A stretch of 64,000 bases of DNA from JAPKZH01 sp964537875 (GTDB lineage: Bacteria > Acidobacteriota > Aminicenantia > Aminicenantales > UBA4085), in the NCBI GenBank assembly GCA_964537875.1, contig CAZIDN010000013.1, positions 8,024 through 72,023 of the forward strand, written 5' to 3'. Both the position numbers and the translations under genes were made by a program. Positions 42,574-51,582 of the stretch are shown piece after piece. Position 1 is the stretch's first letter. Each line of letters begins with the position of its first letter. Below the pieces are notes generated by a model that saw only the letters and a program-made list of their open reading frames with translations, was not told the origin of the DNA and ran no database searches.

Positions 42574-44925
42574 TCAAAACCCCATACCGCCCAGGAAATC
42601 CGTGGTCTTCCCGATATTCCCCAGGCCGAAGGAAATCCGGAACTGCGTTTCCGGACGCTCCCTGAAATAATAGACCCGCATCTCCGCCCTCAAATCCAGG
42701 CATTGGTAATGATAGGAGATGTTGGCCGCCGCGTAGAGCATTTTCCGCTCGACGATATTGAAATCCACCTCGCCCTGCGCTTCCAGCGACCACCTTGGGA
42801 TCTTCAAGCCCCCGAAAAAACTGATCTGGTGGCGGTCCCAGATGGAATAGATGATCTCTTGCCCGCCTTGGAGCCAGGAGTTGATGCTCTTGAACCAGCT
42901 GACATGGAGAAACATCGGGTCGGCATCCGTCCCCAGCTGCGCCCCAAGCCGCAGGCTCGACAGCGTCTTGTAATAGGGATTGTAGCCGGCCGTGAAATCA
43001 ATGCTGTATTTCGCTGCCGGATAAAACCTTAAATAGCTGCTGATCTCAGTGAATTCAGGGATCTTGCCGTCCACCCGATACCAGCTGTTAGGGCTTTCCT
43101 CGGGAGCCAGATAATACGTCTGACTCAAAACCCAGGTAAAAATCTCCTTCGGCATCTTTTCCTGCTTGATCAGGACGCGGTTGGCCAGGCTGTAGCTGAT
43201 CTGGTGGTAGCGGAAAAGCGGATAGGCCGAGACGATCCGGTCCTTGTCCACAACCGGACTCTCATAGCGGTACGAGATGCTTGGCTCAATAATGTGCTTA
43301 ATCCGGAGAGCCTTGCTCTCCTGGCCGGATTCGGCGCCGGAGGCTTGACCCGCGCCCGCTCCTTGGGCAGCTTGGGCCGCAGGCTGGTCTGGTGCTTTCT
43401 TTTGCGCCTCCGCGGGCGCGTTCTTACTTTTTCCCTCGCCCCCGCCGACATCAAAGATTCTATAAAACACAGGACCGATCAACCCGAGGCTGAGGCCGAA
43501 ATTGCGGGCAAGGATGGGCTCATCGGCAATCACGCGCGTGGCGCCAATCAACTTATAGCTCTGCCAGTAATAATCCAGGTTCCCCGAGGCAGCCAGGTTC
43601 ACCGTCAGCCAGGGGATGCCCGCGAACGGCAGACTAATCTCCGGATTAAGAGCGAGGTTCTGGGAGCGCATCTCCCGGCCGGCGTCGTAATCCGTCTGCC
43701 AGCCGTACTGCAACCGGTTGAACGAGCTAGAAAATGAAAAGTACAGCGGGTTGAACAGCTTCATTTTGAAGGCATTGAGGGTGATCTGGGGCAGATAATA
43801 CGAGATGATCGAATTGCTGACCCCCATCGCCGGAAAACTCGTCTCGAACCGTGAGGCCCTGACGTTCAGGCTGATCCCCGACCAGGCCTTGGAAAGATAG
43901 ACCTGCGAGCTGCGGTTAGAAACGACGGCCCGCTGGAAATTGTTGTCGAACTCCCGCAAAAACTCATAGCTGCTCTGGTAATCCACATCGGCCACCAGGC
44001 TGAACCCGAACGGCAGGGGCTGGTTGTGGCTCCATCGGATGAGATAAGCATTGGACGGGCTTGTCCCGGCCGTTCCACTCGGTCCTTCCTCTTTATTAAA
44101 GAGAAAATAAAAGAGATTCAGCGATCCGCCGGTTCCCCCCGAAAACAAATACCTGTATTCGGTCCCTCCGCCGACTCCGCGCTTGCCGTAATAATTCAGG
44201 CTGAACGTGGCATCCATGTTGCGGGCCATCGCCCAGTAGAAGTCCTGAGCGAAGAACATGCCTTTCGCTCCCGAGAATCCCAGCTGCGGCATCAGGAATC
44301 CCGTCGCCCGCTCCTGGTCGAGCGGGTAGCGCATGTAGGGAAGATAGAAGATGGGGACCCTTTTGATGGAAAAGACGGCGCCCCACATTTCCATATAATC
44401 GTTTTTTTTGAAATTGGCCCTGGCGCAAGAAAATTTCCAGCGCGGGACGGGCTGCGAGCATGACGTGAACTCGCTCCGGCCGAAGCTGTAGAGGTTCTCG
44501 TCCTTGCGCTCGATGGAGGCCGCCTGATAACGGATCGAGGGCTGGAGCAATCCCACAGCCTGTTCAAATTTGCCCTTGGCGTTATCGAGGTTGAAGAAAA
44601 TGCTTTTGGCGCTGATCGTTTCATCCGGCAGCTGGAGGATCGCGTCGCGCCCGATCCCCACGGCAAAGACATCTTTTGTCTTGGTGTCGAGCTCGACGCG
44701 GTCGGCAAAAAGCTTGAGGTCGCGGTATTCGACCTCGACGGGGTTGCCGGTGGCGATGATGCGGTCCTGGCTGCGCTCCATCGTCTGATATTTAATCTTG
44801 ACCTCGCCCAGTTGAGCTTCCTGGCCGAAATTCGGTCCCGGAAGCACGATGACCAGCCCCGCGAAGAAAAACAGAGCCGACCCGATCAAGCTGGCGATAT
44901 GGCGCATTATTTTTCGTGACAACAC
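42574..44925 (-). CDS. lptD: LPS-assembly outer-membrane protein LptD
   Basis: The protein of about 780 residues has a signal peptide (IASLIGSALFFFAGLVIVL), a short OstA/LptA-like domain (IIATGNPVEVEYRDLKLFAD), then a large beta-barrel with alternating aromatic strands ending in Phe. IKRVPIFYLPYMRYPLDQER is the family signature. LptD with LptE inserts LPS into the outer leaflet. An Ala/Gln/Gly-rich loop (about residues 520-560) looks species-specific. The start is uncertain: GTG at 44925 has GGAAAG at the right spacing; TTG at 44973 and ATG at 44907 are alternatives. Confidence 0.88.
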   Translation of the reverse strand: MLSRKIMRHIASLIGSALFFFAGLVIVLPGPNFGQEAQLGEVKIKYQTMERSQDRIIATGNPVEVEYRDLKLFADRVELDTKTKDVFAVGIGRDAILQLPDETISAKSIFFNLDNAKGKFEQAVGLLQPSIRYQAASIERKDENLYSFGRSEFTSCSQPVPRWKFSCARANFKKNDYMEMWGAVFSIKRVPIFYLPYMRYPLDQERATGFLMPQLGFSGAKGMFFAQDFYWAMARNMDATFSLNYYGKRGVGGGTEYRYLFSGGTGGSLNLFYFLFNKEEGPSGTAGTSPSNAYLIRWSHNQPLPFGFSLVADVDYQSSYEFLREFDNNFQRAVVSNRSSQVYLSKAWSGISLNVRASRFETSFPAMGVSNSIISYYLPQITLNAFKMKLFNPLYFSFSSSFNRLQYGWQTDYDAGREMRSQNLALNPEISLPFAGIPWLTVNLAASGNLDYYWQSYKLIGATRVIADEPILARNFGLSLGLIGPVFYRIFDVGGGEGKSKNAPAEAQKKAPDQPAAQAAQGAGAGQASGAESGQESKALRIKHIIEPSISYRYESPVVDKDRIVSAYPLFRYHQISYSLANRVLIKQEKMPKEIFTWVLSQTYYLAPEESPNSWYRVDGKIPEFTEISSYLRFYPAAKYSIDFTAGYNPYYKTLSSLRLGAQLGTDADPMFLHVSWFKSINSWLQGGQEIIYSIWDRHQISFFGGLKIPRWSLEAQGEVDFNIVERKMLYAAANISYHYQCLDLRAEMRVYYFRERPETQFRISFGLGNIGKTTDFLGGMGF

Positions 44926-45059
44926 GTATTTCTTTCCGGCCTTTCTTAAAACTCTACCACATGGCCTTCCCAAGAATCAACCCGGCAGAAAAGAGAGAGC
45001 TGAAAACGCTCGACCTCCAGCTCCCCCCCACAGGAGGATTATGTCAGCCTCTTGGGCCT

Positions 45060-45189
45060 CTTGAATAAACCCGCCAAGGAGGTTCTGAAACGGATTCCCA
45101 GGCATGAAGCTGCGCGGATGATCCGGCATCTCCTGCTAAGGCAGCCCCGGCTTGTGCTTTTCGGATTACGCACGCTTCTCAAGCGCACG
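45060..45189 (+). repeat. direct repeat copy 1 (gene-end remnant)
   Basis: This 130-bp block recurs at 46600-46729 with about 118 matching bases. Read forward it encodes LNKPAKEVLKRIPRHEAARM, then IRHLLLRQPRLVLFGLRTLL, the tail of an unrecognised protein whose upstream part (44974-45059) is broken. Confidence 0.85.
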
Positions 45190-45223
45190 GCCGGCAGGTA
45201 ACTCAAAAACATCTTATTTCTCC

Positions 45224-45286
45224 TTGACAAAAGGATGATTTTTGATAATAAATAGAGGGAAACAATTTAACTTTATTTCCCTCTAT
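45224..45286 (+). promoter_or_regulatory. promoter region and 11-bp inverted repeat before the DUF4143 ATPase
   Basis: TTGACA at 45224-45229 is followed by AT-rich -10-like sequence around 45246. A perfect inverted repeat ATAGAGGGAAA / TTTCCCTCTAT (45252-45262 and 45276-45286, 13-bp spacer) sits between promoter and the ATG at 45307. It suggests an operator or a leader hairpin. Confidence 0.55.
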
Positions 45287-45306
45287 AGAGAGCTCATTAA
45301 ATAACT

Positions 45307-46608
45307 ATGATAGAAAAAGAAATATTGGGTCAAATAATCCTGGATTTCCACAAGGGCACTCTTCCGCCCCCCGAGCTAATAGAAAGAGAACTTCAGGTAA
45401 GTTTGGAAATACCATTAAAGAGGGCCATTGCCATATTGGGCCCGAGAAGAGCCGGCAAAACTTATTATCAATTCTTTTTGATCAAAAAACTTATGGAGAA
45501 AGGAATTTCAAAAGAGAGAATACTCTATATCAACTTTGAAGATCCAAAGCTGATTGATATGTCTTTAGCGGATTCAGTAAAACTTCTCGAAGTATTTTAT
45601 GAAATCTATCCTGAGAATAAAAAACAAAAAGTCTGGTTCTTTTTTGATGAAATACAAAATAGTGCTGATTGGGAAGTTTTTATAAGAAGTATCTTGGATA
45701 AAGAAAATGCTCAGGTTTTTATTTCGGGGTCGTCCTCTAAACTTTTATCCAGGGAGATTTCCACTTCTTTAAGAGGAAGAACCTTGAGTTATTTGCTGTT
45801 GCCCTTTTCTTTCCATGAACTCTTAAGGGCGAAAAACATCAAGTATGATAAATATCTCTCTTCAGAACAGAAATCCATGGTCTGGAATTATCTTCGGGAT
45901 TATTTTTCCTACGGTGGCTATCCGGAGGCTATCATCTATCCGCAGGAAAGAAATAAAATTGTTCAAGAAATTGTTGAGGTCACAATTTATCGAGACCTTA
46001 TCGAGAGACACAAGACAAGAAATACCAAGGTGATTAAATTAATGTTCAATTATCTTGTTAAAGCAAAAGAGTTTTCCATTCACCAGTTTTATAATTTCTT
46101 GAAATCGCTCAATATCCGAGTCAGCAAAAACAGTTTGTACAACTACCTGGAGTTCTTCCATGATGCGTTTATCTTTTTCCCTTTAAAAAAATTTTCCTAC
46201 TCATTGAAGAATATCGAACAAAGTATCCCTAAGATTTACGTCGTTGATAACGCACTTATTGAGCTCATCGCTGGAAATGAAAAAGGGAAAAAAATGGAAA
46301 ACTTAGTTTTTCTTTCGCTTTTGCAGAAAGGATTTCAACCGAACAGAGATATTTTTTATTTTACTTCAAACAATGGAGAAGTTGATTTCGTGATCAAAAA
46401 AGGCAAGAAAGTCTTGACTCTTTTACAGTGTTGTTTTGATATCAATGATTATCAAACCAAAGAAAGGGAACTGAAATCTTTAGTGAAAGCAAGTAAGGTT
46501 TTGTCCTGTCATGACCTGAAAGTGATAACTTTTGATTACCAGAATGAAGAAAAGATTGAAAACAAAGAAATAAAATTTATCCCCCTCTGGAAGTGGTTAC
46601 TTGAATAA
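45307..46608 (+). CDS. DUF4143/AAA_14-family ATPase
   Basis: The 433-residue protein is complete. It has Walker A LGPRRAGKTYYQF (about 44-56), Walker B VWFFFDEIQN, sensor-like FISGSSSKLLSREISTSLRG and PFSFHELLRAK. It ends in a PD-(D/E)XK-like domain (NNGEVDFVIKKGKKVL) and the family end PLWKWLLE. It is AT-richer than its neighbours. The last codons lie in the repeat copy 46600-46729, so the gene inserted or recombined exactly at that repeat. Function of the family is unknown; a selfish or defence role is speculative. Confidence 0.85.
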   Translation: MIEKEILGQIILDFHKGTLPPPELIERELQVSLEIPLKRAIAILGPRRAGKTYYQFFLIKKLMEKGISKERILYINFEDPKLIDMSLADSVKLLEVFYEIYPENKKQKVWFFFDEIQNSADWEVFIRSILDKENAQVFISGSSSKLLSREISTSLRGRTLSYLLLPFSFHELLRAKNIKYDKYLSSEQKSMVWNYLRDYFSYGGYPEAIIYPQERNKIVQEIVEVTIYRDLIERHKTRNTKVIKLMFNYLVKAKEFSIHQFYNFLKSLNIRVSKNSLYNYLEFFHDAFIFFPLKKFSYSLKNIEQSIPKIYVVDNALIELIAGNEKGKKMENLVFLSLLQKGFQPNRDIFYFTSNNGEVDFVIKKGKKVLTLLQCCFDINDYQTKERELKSLVKASKVLSCHDLKVITFDYQNEEKIENKEIKFIPLWKWLLE

Positions 46609-46729
46609 ACCCGCCAAAGAGGTTCTGAAACGGATTCCCCGGGATGAAGCTGCGCGGGTGATCCGGCATCTTCTGCTCAGGCAGCCCCGGCTCATGCTTT
46701 TTGGATTAAGCGCTCTTCTCAAGCGCACG
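46600..46729 (+). repeat. direct repeat copy 2
   Basis: About 91% identical to 45060-45189, without gaps. Its first bases supply the stop of the ATPase gene. The remaining gap 46730-47198 holds the lptD fragment and no intact gene. Confidence 0.85.
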
Positions 46730-46825
46730 CGGTGAAACAAAAACATCATGCGAAAAGTGATGATCATTTTTAGATTATTTTTTCCTTTATCCGGCTGATG
46801 AACCGATCCCGCCGCCAATTGATAA

Positions 46826-46995
46826 CTCTGCCGGTAATAGTTCAGGTTCCCCGAGGCGGCCAAGTTCACCGTCAGCCAGGGGATGCCCGCGAACGGCAGA
46901 CTAATCTCCGGATTAAGGGCGAGGTTCTGGATACGCCACTCCCGGCCGGCATCGTAATCCGTCTGCCAACCGTACTGCAACCGGTTAAACGAGCT
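46826..46995 (-). pseudogene. diverged internal fragment of lptD
   Basis: These 170 bp align without gaps to 43559-43728 inside the intact lptD, with roughly nine bases in ten identical. They encode FNRLQYGWQTDYDAGRE, NLALNPEISLPFAGIPW and LTVNLAASGNLNYY. Neither end of lptD is present. Confidence 0.88.
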
Positions 46996-47198
46996 CCTGC
47001 AGAACATTCTCCTGGTCGATCACGCTGGCGGTGGAGCATCGCCGCGACGACGAAAGGATGAGGATGTGTTTTTCGAAACTCCGGCGCGAGAAGGAACAAC
47101 CCCGGCTTGAGCCGTATGATTTCAGCCGCGGAGACGCCCGTATCTATAATGAGGGGTCCATATTTGGCCCCTTATGAAAGGCCACTATATTATATTAG

Positions 47199-48035
47199 TT
47201 GACTTCTGAACAAGGCCATAATACAAGTCCCCTGCACCTCCTGAGCTTTCGCGAATTCCTGAGGTTCCGGGGCGTCGAAGCGGGGCCCGGGTTCGAGCAC
47301 GGCAAGGAGCGCTTCGCCGTCAAAAAACTCCTCGGCGAATTCCTCGTTCACGGGGGATTCCCCGAGGTCGTTCTGGCCCCGGAGAACCTCCGGGCGAAGA
47401 TCCTCCGAGAGTATTTTGAACTCATGATCTACAGGGACCTCGTAGAGCGCTACGGAGTCCGCAACGTCGCCTTCCTGAAAATGCTCATGAAATACCTCAT
47501 CGCCAACGTCTCGAACGCGTTCTCCGTCCATTCCTACCATAAGGCGATCCGTTCGGAAATGCCGGTCTCCCGCGACACGGTCATGGAATACCTCGGCTAC
47601 CTTGAAGAGATCGAGCTGATCTCCCTCCTGCCCGTCTTTTCCTATTCCCTGAAAACCCAGCAGGTCAATCCCAGAAAGGTTTATACGCTGGATAACGGGT
47701 TGAGGAACGCGGTTTCCTTCCGCTTTTCCCCGGACGAGGGCAGGCTCGCGGAAAACCTGGTCCACGGTCGGTTACGCCGCGCCGGGACGGAATGCTATTA
47801 CAGCAGGGGAAAGCGCGAGGTCGATTTCGTCGTCCCCCGTCAGGATCGCGTTCTCGGGATCAACGTCACGTTCGGTGACGACGTCGCCGGCCGGGAGGTC
47901 GAGGGGCTCAAAGAACTTCAAAGAGCCGAGGGGAAGCGCCCCGCCGATCTGATGATCATCACCAAAGATACATCCAAGATCGAAGGCGGGATCAGATACG
48001 TTCCCCTATGGAAGTGGCTCTTGGGGGGGTCCTGA
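47199..48035 (+). pseudogene. DUF4143 ATPase lacking its ATPase domain
   Basis: The frame (TTG at 47199) encodes 278 residues that start in the middle of a DUF4143 protein: LHLLSFREFLRFRG corresponds to the PFSFHELLRAK region of the intact gene at 45307. The rest (ELMIYRDLVERYGVRN, VYTLDNGLRNAV, KREVDFVVPRQDRVL, VPLWKWLLGGS) is full. The P-loop half is lost, so it is a 5'-truncated copy. Its GC content is higher than that of the copy at 45307, so they are old paralogues rather than recent duplicates. Confidence 0.8.
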
Positions 48036-48152
48036 CCCCTCAGCGGCGGCCGGGGAAAGATGGAACTCAGGCCTTGCCTTTTTCAGCAATTTATGAATAG
48101 ATCAGGCTAAATAGCCGTCTCAGGGAGTGAGCTTCGTCAGCCTCGATTGGCT

Positions 48153-49319
48153 TCAATTCTTGATGGCTCGGGCGGTTTCCCGCCAGGGAGTGATCTCGAC
48201 GCCCTTCGAGGATAAGGCTTCATCGCCTCCGTAAACGATATGGGCGGGCGAATCGGAATCGCCCGTGAATTTTCTCCATTTCAAGAGGCCCTTGAAGATG
48301 TCCGAGTGAACGGTTTCACCGGACTTGATCTCCACGGGGACGAGCCGCGTTCCCTGATCGAGCAGGACATCAATCTCGTCGCCCAGGTTGTTCCTCCAAA
48401 AATAGAGGTTTGAGGCGAGGCCCCTATTGAAGCGGCTCTTCAGGAGCTCGCCGACGATCAGGCTTTCGAACAATCCGCCGCGCAGAGGATGAACGGCCAA
48501 ATGGTCAGGGCTTTGGACGTTCAGCAGCCAGGCGGCGAGGCCGGTGTCGGTAAAGTACAGCTTGGGGGATTTGACCAGCCTTTTGCCGAAATTCCGGTGA
48601 TGCGGTCTGAGCAGGACGATAATGTAGCTCGCCTCAAGCACCGCAAGCCAGCTCTGGGCGGTGTTATGGGTGATGCCGCAGTCAGCGGCCAGGGCGGAAA
48701 GATTGAGGAGCTGCCCCGTTCGCGCGGCGCACATCCGGAGAAATTTCTGAAAGAGGCCCAAATCCCTGACACGGAGGAGATTCCTGACATCTCGCTCGAG
48801 ATAAGTCATCACATAGTTGGCCAGCCATTGGGCAGGTGCCAGGTCGCGGTCGTAAAGGGGAGGATATAAGCCTTGGAAAAGGACGTCGCTCAATTCGTGA
48901 GGCAGAATGCCGGCGAGGTCGAGCTCCGATATGGAAAACGGGAGAAGTTGAACGACTGCTACGCGTCCCGCCAGCGTTTGACCGAGGCTCTCCAGAAGCC
49001 CGAAATTCTGAGAGCCGGTCAGAATGAATAATCCCGGCTTCTTTTTCTCATCCACTATAGCCTGGAGATAAGAGAACAGGGCGGGAAATCTTTGGGCCTC
49101 GTCGATGACCGCGCCATCTTGGAAATTTCTCAGGAAGCCCCGGGGATCTCCGGCGGCGAGTTCCAGTTTGTCCGGCTCTTCTAGAGATATGTAAGGCTTA
49201 TCGGAAAAAACAGCCCGGACGAGTGTCGTCTTTCCGGATTGCCGAGGTCCCGTAACGGCAACAATTGGGAAGCCCTTGGCCAAGGTTAGCAACGAGGAAG
49301 AAGCTTCTCGGGGAATCAT
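48153..49319 (-). CDS. DUF4143/AAA_14-family ATPase, complete
   Basis: The 388-residue protein has Walker A VTGPRQSGKTTLV (22-34), SLEEPD, Walker B GAVIDEAQRFP, sensor LTGSQNFGLLESL, AGRVAVVQLLPFSISEL and the DUF4143 part SPKLYFTDTGLAAWLL, ending in a nuclease-like WRNNLGDEIDVLLD and VPVEIKSG. This is the commonest subgroup of the family. It is read away from the truncated copy, with 117 bp between stops. A strong promoter lies immediately upstream with no leader. Confidence 0.9.
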   Translation of the reverse strand: MIPREASSSLLTLAKGFPIVAVTGPRQSGKTTLVRAVFSDKPYISLEEPDKLELAAGDPRGFLRNFQDGAVIDEAQRFPALFSYLQAIVDEKKKPGLFILTGSQNFGLLESLGQTLAGRVAVVQLLPFSISELDLAGILPHELSDVLFQGLYPPLYDRDLAPAQWLANYVMTYLERDVRNLLRVRDLGLFQKFLRMCAARTGQLLNLSALAADCGITHNTAQSWLAVLEASYIIVLLRPHHRNFGKRLVKSPKLYFTDTGLAAWLLNVQSPDHLAVHPLRGGLFESLIVGELLKSRFNRGLASNLYFWRNNLGDEIDVLLDQGTRLVPVEIKSGETVHSDIFKGLLKWRKFTGDSDSPAHIVYGGDEALSSKGVEITPWRETARAIKN

Positions 49320-49325
49320 AAGCCT

Positions 49326-49353
49326 ATTATAAAAGAAATATACGATTTGTCAA
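49326..49353 (-). promoter_or_regulatory. consensus promoter giving a leaderless mRNA
   Basis: On the reverse strand TTGACA (49353-49348), a 16-bp spacer and TATAAT (49331-49326) precede the ATG at 49319 by only six bases. Transcription would begin at or next to the A of the start codon. An inverted repeat CAAATT-GTAT-AATTTG lies just upstream (about 49364-49379). Confidence 0.7.
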
Positions 49354-49518
49354 TATAATTATCAAATTGTATAATTTGAATAAATTGGTCGATCACGCTG
49401 GTGATCGAGTATTCTTTGATTTTTTCTTCGAGGACCTGTTTGATCATTTCTCGAGCTCGACAGGTTCATCCCGCTGGTTAATTCACACTAGAGGGGCTCA
49501 TCTTTTTATTCCCTTCTA

Positions 49519-49547
49519 TTGACATTGACGGGACTCATGAATATTAT
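49519..49547 (+). promoter_or_regulatory. orphan promoter-like site in a gene-poor stretch
   Basis: TTGACA (49519-49524), 17 bp and TATTAT (49542-49547) form a good promoter, yet only unrecognised short frames and the dead gmd follow. It may be the former promoter of the gmd-fcl genes. Between 49380 and 49931 I recognise no intact gene. Confidence 0.45.
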
Positions 49548-49931
49548 TTGAACAGAATTTGTTTTATTTCTTGGCGTAGCTGCTAAAACGAATAAGGATG
49601 GGGAAAAAGCAAAAGCGCAGTCCGATCTCCGCAACCGGCTCCTTCATCCCCGGATTCATCGTCACCCTTCGCATTTTCCTCCAATCCCTCCAGTTCGCCA
49701 GGTTCGCCCAATTCGCCGTCGAATCGTCCGAGAGCAATTTCTCTGTCAAAAAAGCCGGGCTCTATAAGCGCAGATTCCTCAGGCAGAAAAGCTAGGCGAG
49801 CAGGGAAAAGCGGAAAAATAGAGCTGGATTCATAAAATATATATGGTCGGAAAAAAGCCAACGGCGGTAGCTTATTTAAAATACGATAATTAATAAACGA
49901 CAATCCAAAGTAAACATATTACAGGGTCAGC

Positions 49932-50155
49932 ATGTCGACGACTAAAGCCCTCATCACAGGTATTACAAGGAAAAAAAGCGCTACTTCGGCAACCTCGACG
50001 CCAAAAGGGATTGGGGCTATGCGCCGAAGGTTTCCTTCAAGGATCTCGTGAAAATCATGGTGGATGCCGACCTGGAAGCCGCCGGTCTTTCTTCTCCCGG
50101 CGAAGGCAGGAAAATCATCGGCGATAAAGGATTGGCCTGGAATGAACATCGCTGA
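49932..50155 (+). pseudogene. gmd: GDP-mannose 4,6-dehydratase reduced to fragments
   Basis: The ATG at 49932 gives MSTTKALITGIT, the start of Gmd. A shifted frame then reads KRYFGNLDAKRDWGYAPK, the mid-protein Gmd signature, and joins VSFKDLVKIMVDADLEA, the Gmd C terminus, to a stop at 50155. Two large deletions removed the catalytic region. The joined parts are in Gmd order. Confidence 0.85.
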
Positions 50156-50176
50156 AAGAAAGATAGCGGCGAATAT

Positions 50177-50728
50177 ATGATCGACCTGAAATCGAAGCAA
50201 ATTACCATTACCGGAGGAAAAGGCTTCCTGGGCAATCATCTCGTCAAGAAACTCAAGGAAGATCGCGGATGCAAAAACATATTCATCGCTGACCTCTCTG
50301 AATACGACCTCCGGAACCTTGACGATATCCGCCGGATGCATGATGAGCAGAAGCCCGACATTATCATTCATCTTGCCGCCCTAGTTGGCGGAATAGGGGC
50401 TAACCGGGACAACCCAGGCCGCTTTTTCTATGACAATGCAATTATGGGCATCCAACTTCTGTACGAGGCCTATCTTCACCAAATTGAAAAATTCGTAGCG
50501 ATAGGGACGATCTGCTGTTATCCCAAACACACTCCGGTCCCGTTCTCTGAGGACAGCCTCTAGAACGGCTACCCGGAGGAAACGAACGCTCCCTACGGCC
50601 TGGCAAAAAATATTATGCTGGTCCAGAGCCAAGCTTACCGTCAGCAATATGGGTTCAATTCGATTTTTCTCATGCCGGTCAGCCTCTATGGCCCGGGCGA
50701 AAACGACTTTTTAAAACGGCTTCGATGA
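50177..50728 (+). pseudogene. fcl: GDP-L-fucose synthase with in-frame TAG and lost C terminus
   Basis: The frame starts ITITGGKGFLGNHLVKKL, then IIHLAALVGGIGANRDNP and GTICCYPKHTPVPF, the Fcl/WcaG signatures, up to a TAG at 50561-50563. After the stop it continues NGYPEETNAPYGLAKNIML in the same frame. In Fcl the stopped codon is the Trp of L-W-NGYPEE, so TGG has become TAG. The rest ends at 50728 after GPGEN, missing about 120 residues and overlapping the next ATG as ATGA. Confidence 0.88.
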
Positions 50729-51579
50729 ATCACCAATCAGTCTCTCCACCCGCGCCGGAACAAGTCCTCATCCTTGAGCCCGGCCGCGCCGAAAAAAACT
50801 ACTGGGCCGATCTCTGGCGCTACCGCGAGCTCTTTCTGATTCTCGCCTGGCGGGATATTTCCGTACGCTACAAGCAGACAATCATCGGAGTTACTTGGGC
50901 GATTCTCAAGCCGTTTCTTACCATGGTGGTGTTCACCGTGGTATTTGGCCGAGTGGCGAAACTGCCCAGCGACGGAAATACACCCTATGCCCTCATGGTC
51001 TTTGCCGCCATGCTCCCATGGACCCTTTTCTCAAACGCACTGACGGAATCATCAAACAGTCTGATCGGAAATGCCAACCTGATCAGCAAAGTCTACTTCC
51101 CCAGGTTGATTATGCCCACCGCGACGGTGATAACCTCCTTTATCGATTTCCTCATCAGCTTTGTCATCCTGCTCGGGCTGATGATTTATTACCGGTTTGC
51201 GCCAGGTTGGAATATGCTTTTTCTTCCTTTATTTACCCTCCAAGCCCTGCTGGTAAGTCTAGGTCCCGGCCTCTGGATCACGGCGCTCAATGTGAAATAT
51301 CGGGATTTTCGTTATATGATTCCCTTTATTGTGCAATTCGGCCTTTACGTCTCACCCGTTGGCTTCAGCAGCAATGTCATCCCGGAGAAGTGGCGTCTGC
51401 TATACAGCCTAAATCCCCTAGTTGGGATCATTGACGGTTTCCGATGGTGCATTCTGGGGGGAAAAAGCGCTATTTACTGGCCCGGCTTTATCCTTAGCCT
51501 GGTGATTATGGCCTTCTTTCTCTGGCTGGGCATATCTCGTTTCCGGAAAATGGAAAAATCGTTTGCGGATTTGATTTAA
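50725..51579 (+). CDS. wzm: O-antigen ABC exporter permease
   Basis: The 284-residue protein is an ABC-2 permease with six membrane helices. It has YRELFLILAWRDISVRYKQTIIG followed by VTWAILKP and the later SPVGFSSNVIPEKW, both typical of Wzm/TagG. With the ATPase 3 bp downstream it exports completed undecaprenyl-linked polysaccharide. The start overlaps the dead fcl, so the locus was joined here by deletion. Confidence 0.92.
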   Translation: MNHQSVSPPAPEQVLILEPGRAEKNYWADLWRYRELFLILAWRDISVRYKQTIIGVTWAILKPFLTMVVFTVVFGRVAKLPSDGNTPYALMVFAAMLPWTLFSNALTESSNSLIGNANLISKVYFPRLIMPTATVITSFIDFLISFVILLGLMIYYRFAPGWNMLFLPLFTLQALLVSLGPGLWITALNVKYRDFRYMIPFIVQFGLYVSPVGFSSNVIPEKWRLLYSLNPLVGIIDGFRWCILGGKSAIYWPGFILSLVIMAFFLWLGISRFRKMEKSFADLI

Positions 51580-51582
51580 GAC

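Noticed and set aside
49385..49460. Short match (TGGTCGATCACGCTGG) between 49387 and 47013
   Set aside because: Only about 16 bp are shared; it may reflect fragments of a common gene (reverse reading ..SVIDQ) but is too short to annotate.
49583..49903. Reverse frame of 106 codons with Glu/Gly-rich sequence, and an overlapping forward frame of 65 codons
   Set aside because: Neither has a credible start signal or known motif; the stretch is probably noncoding debris.
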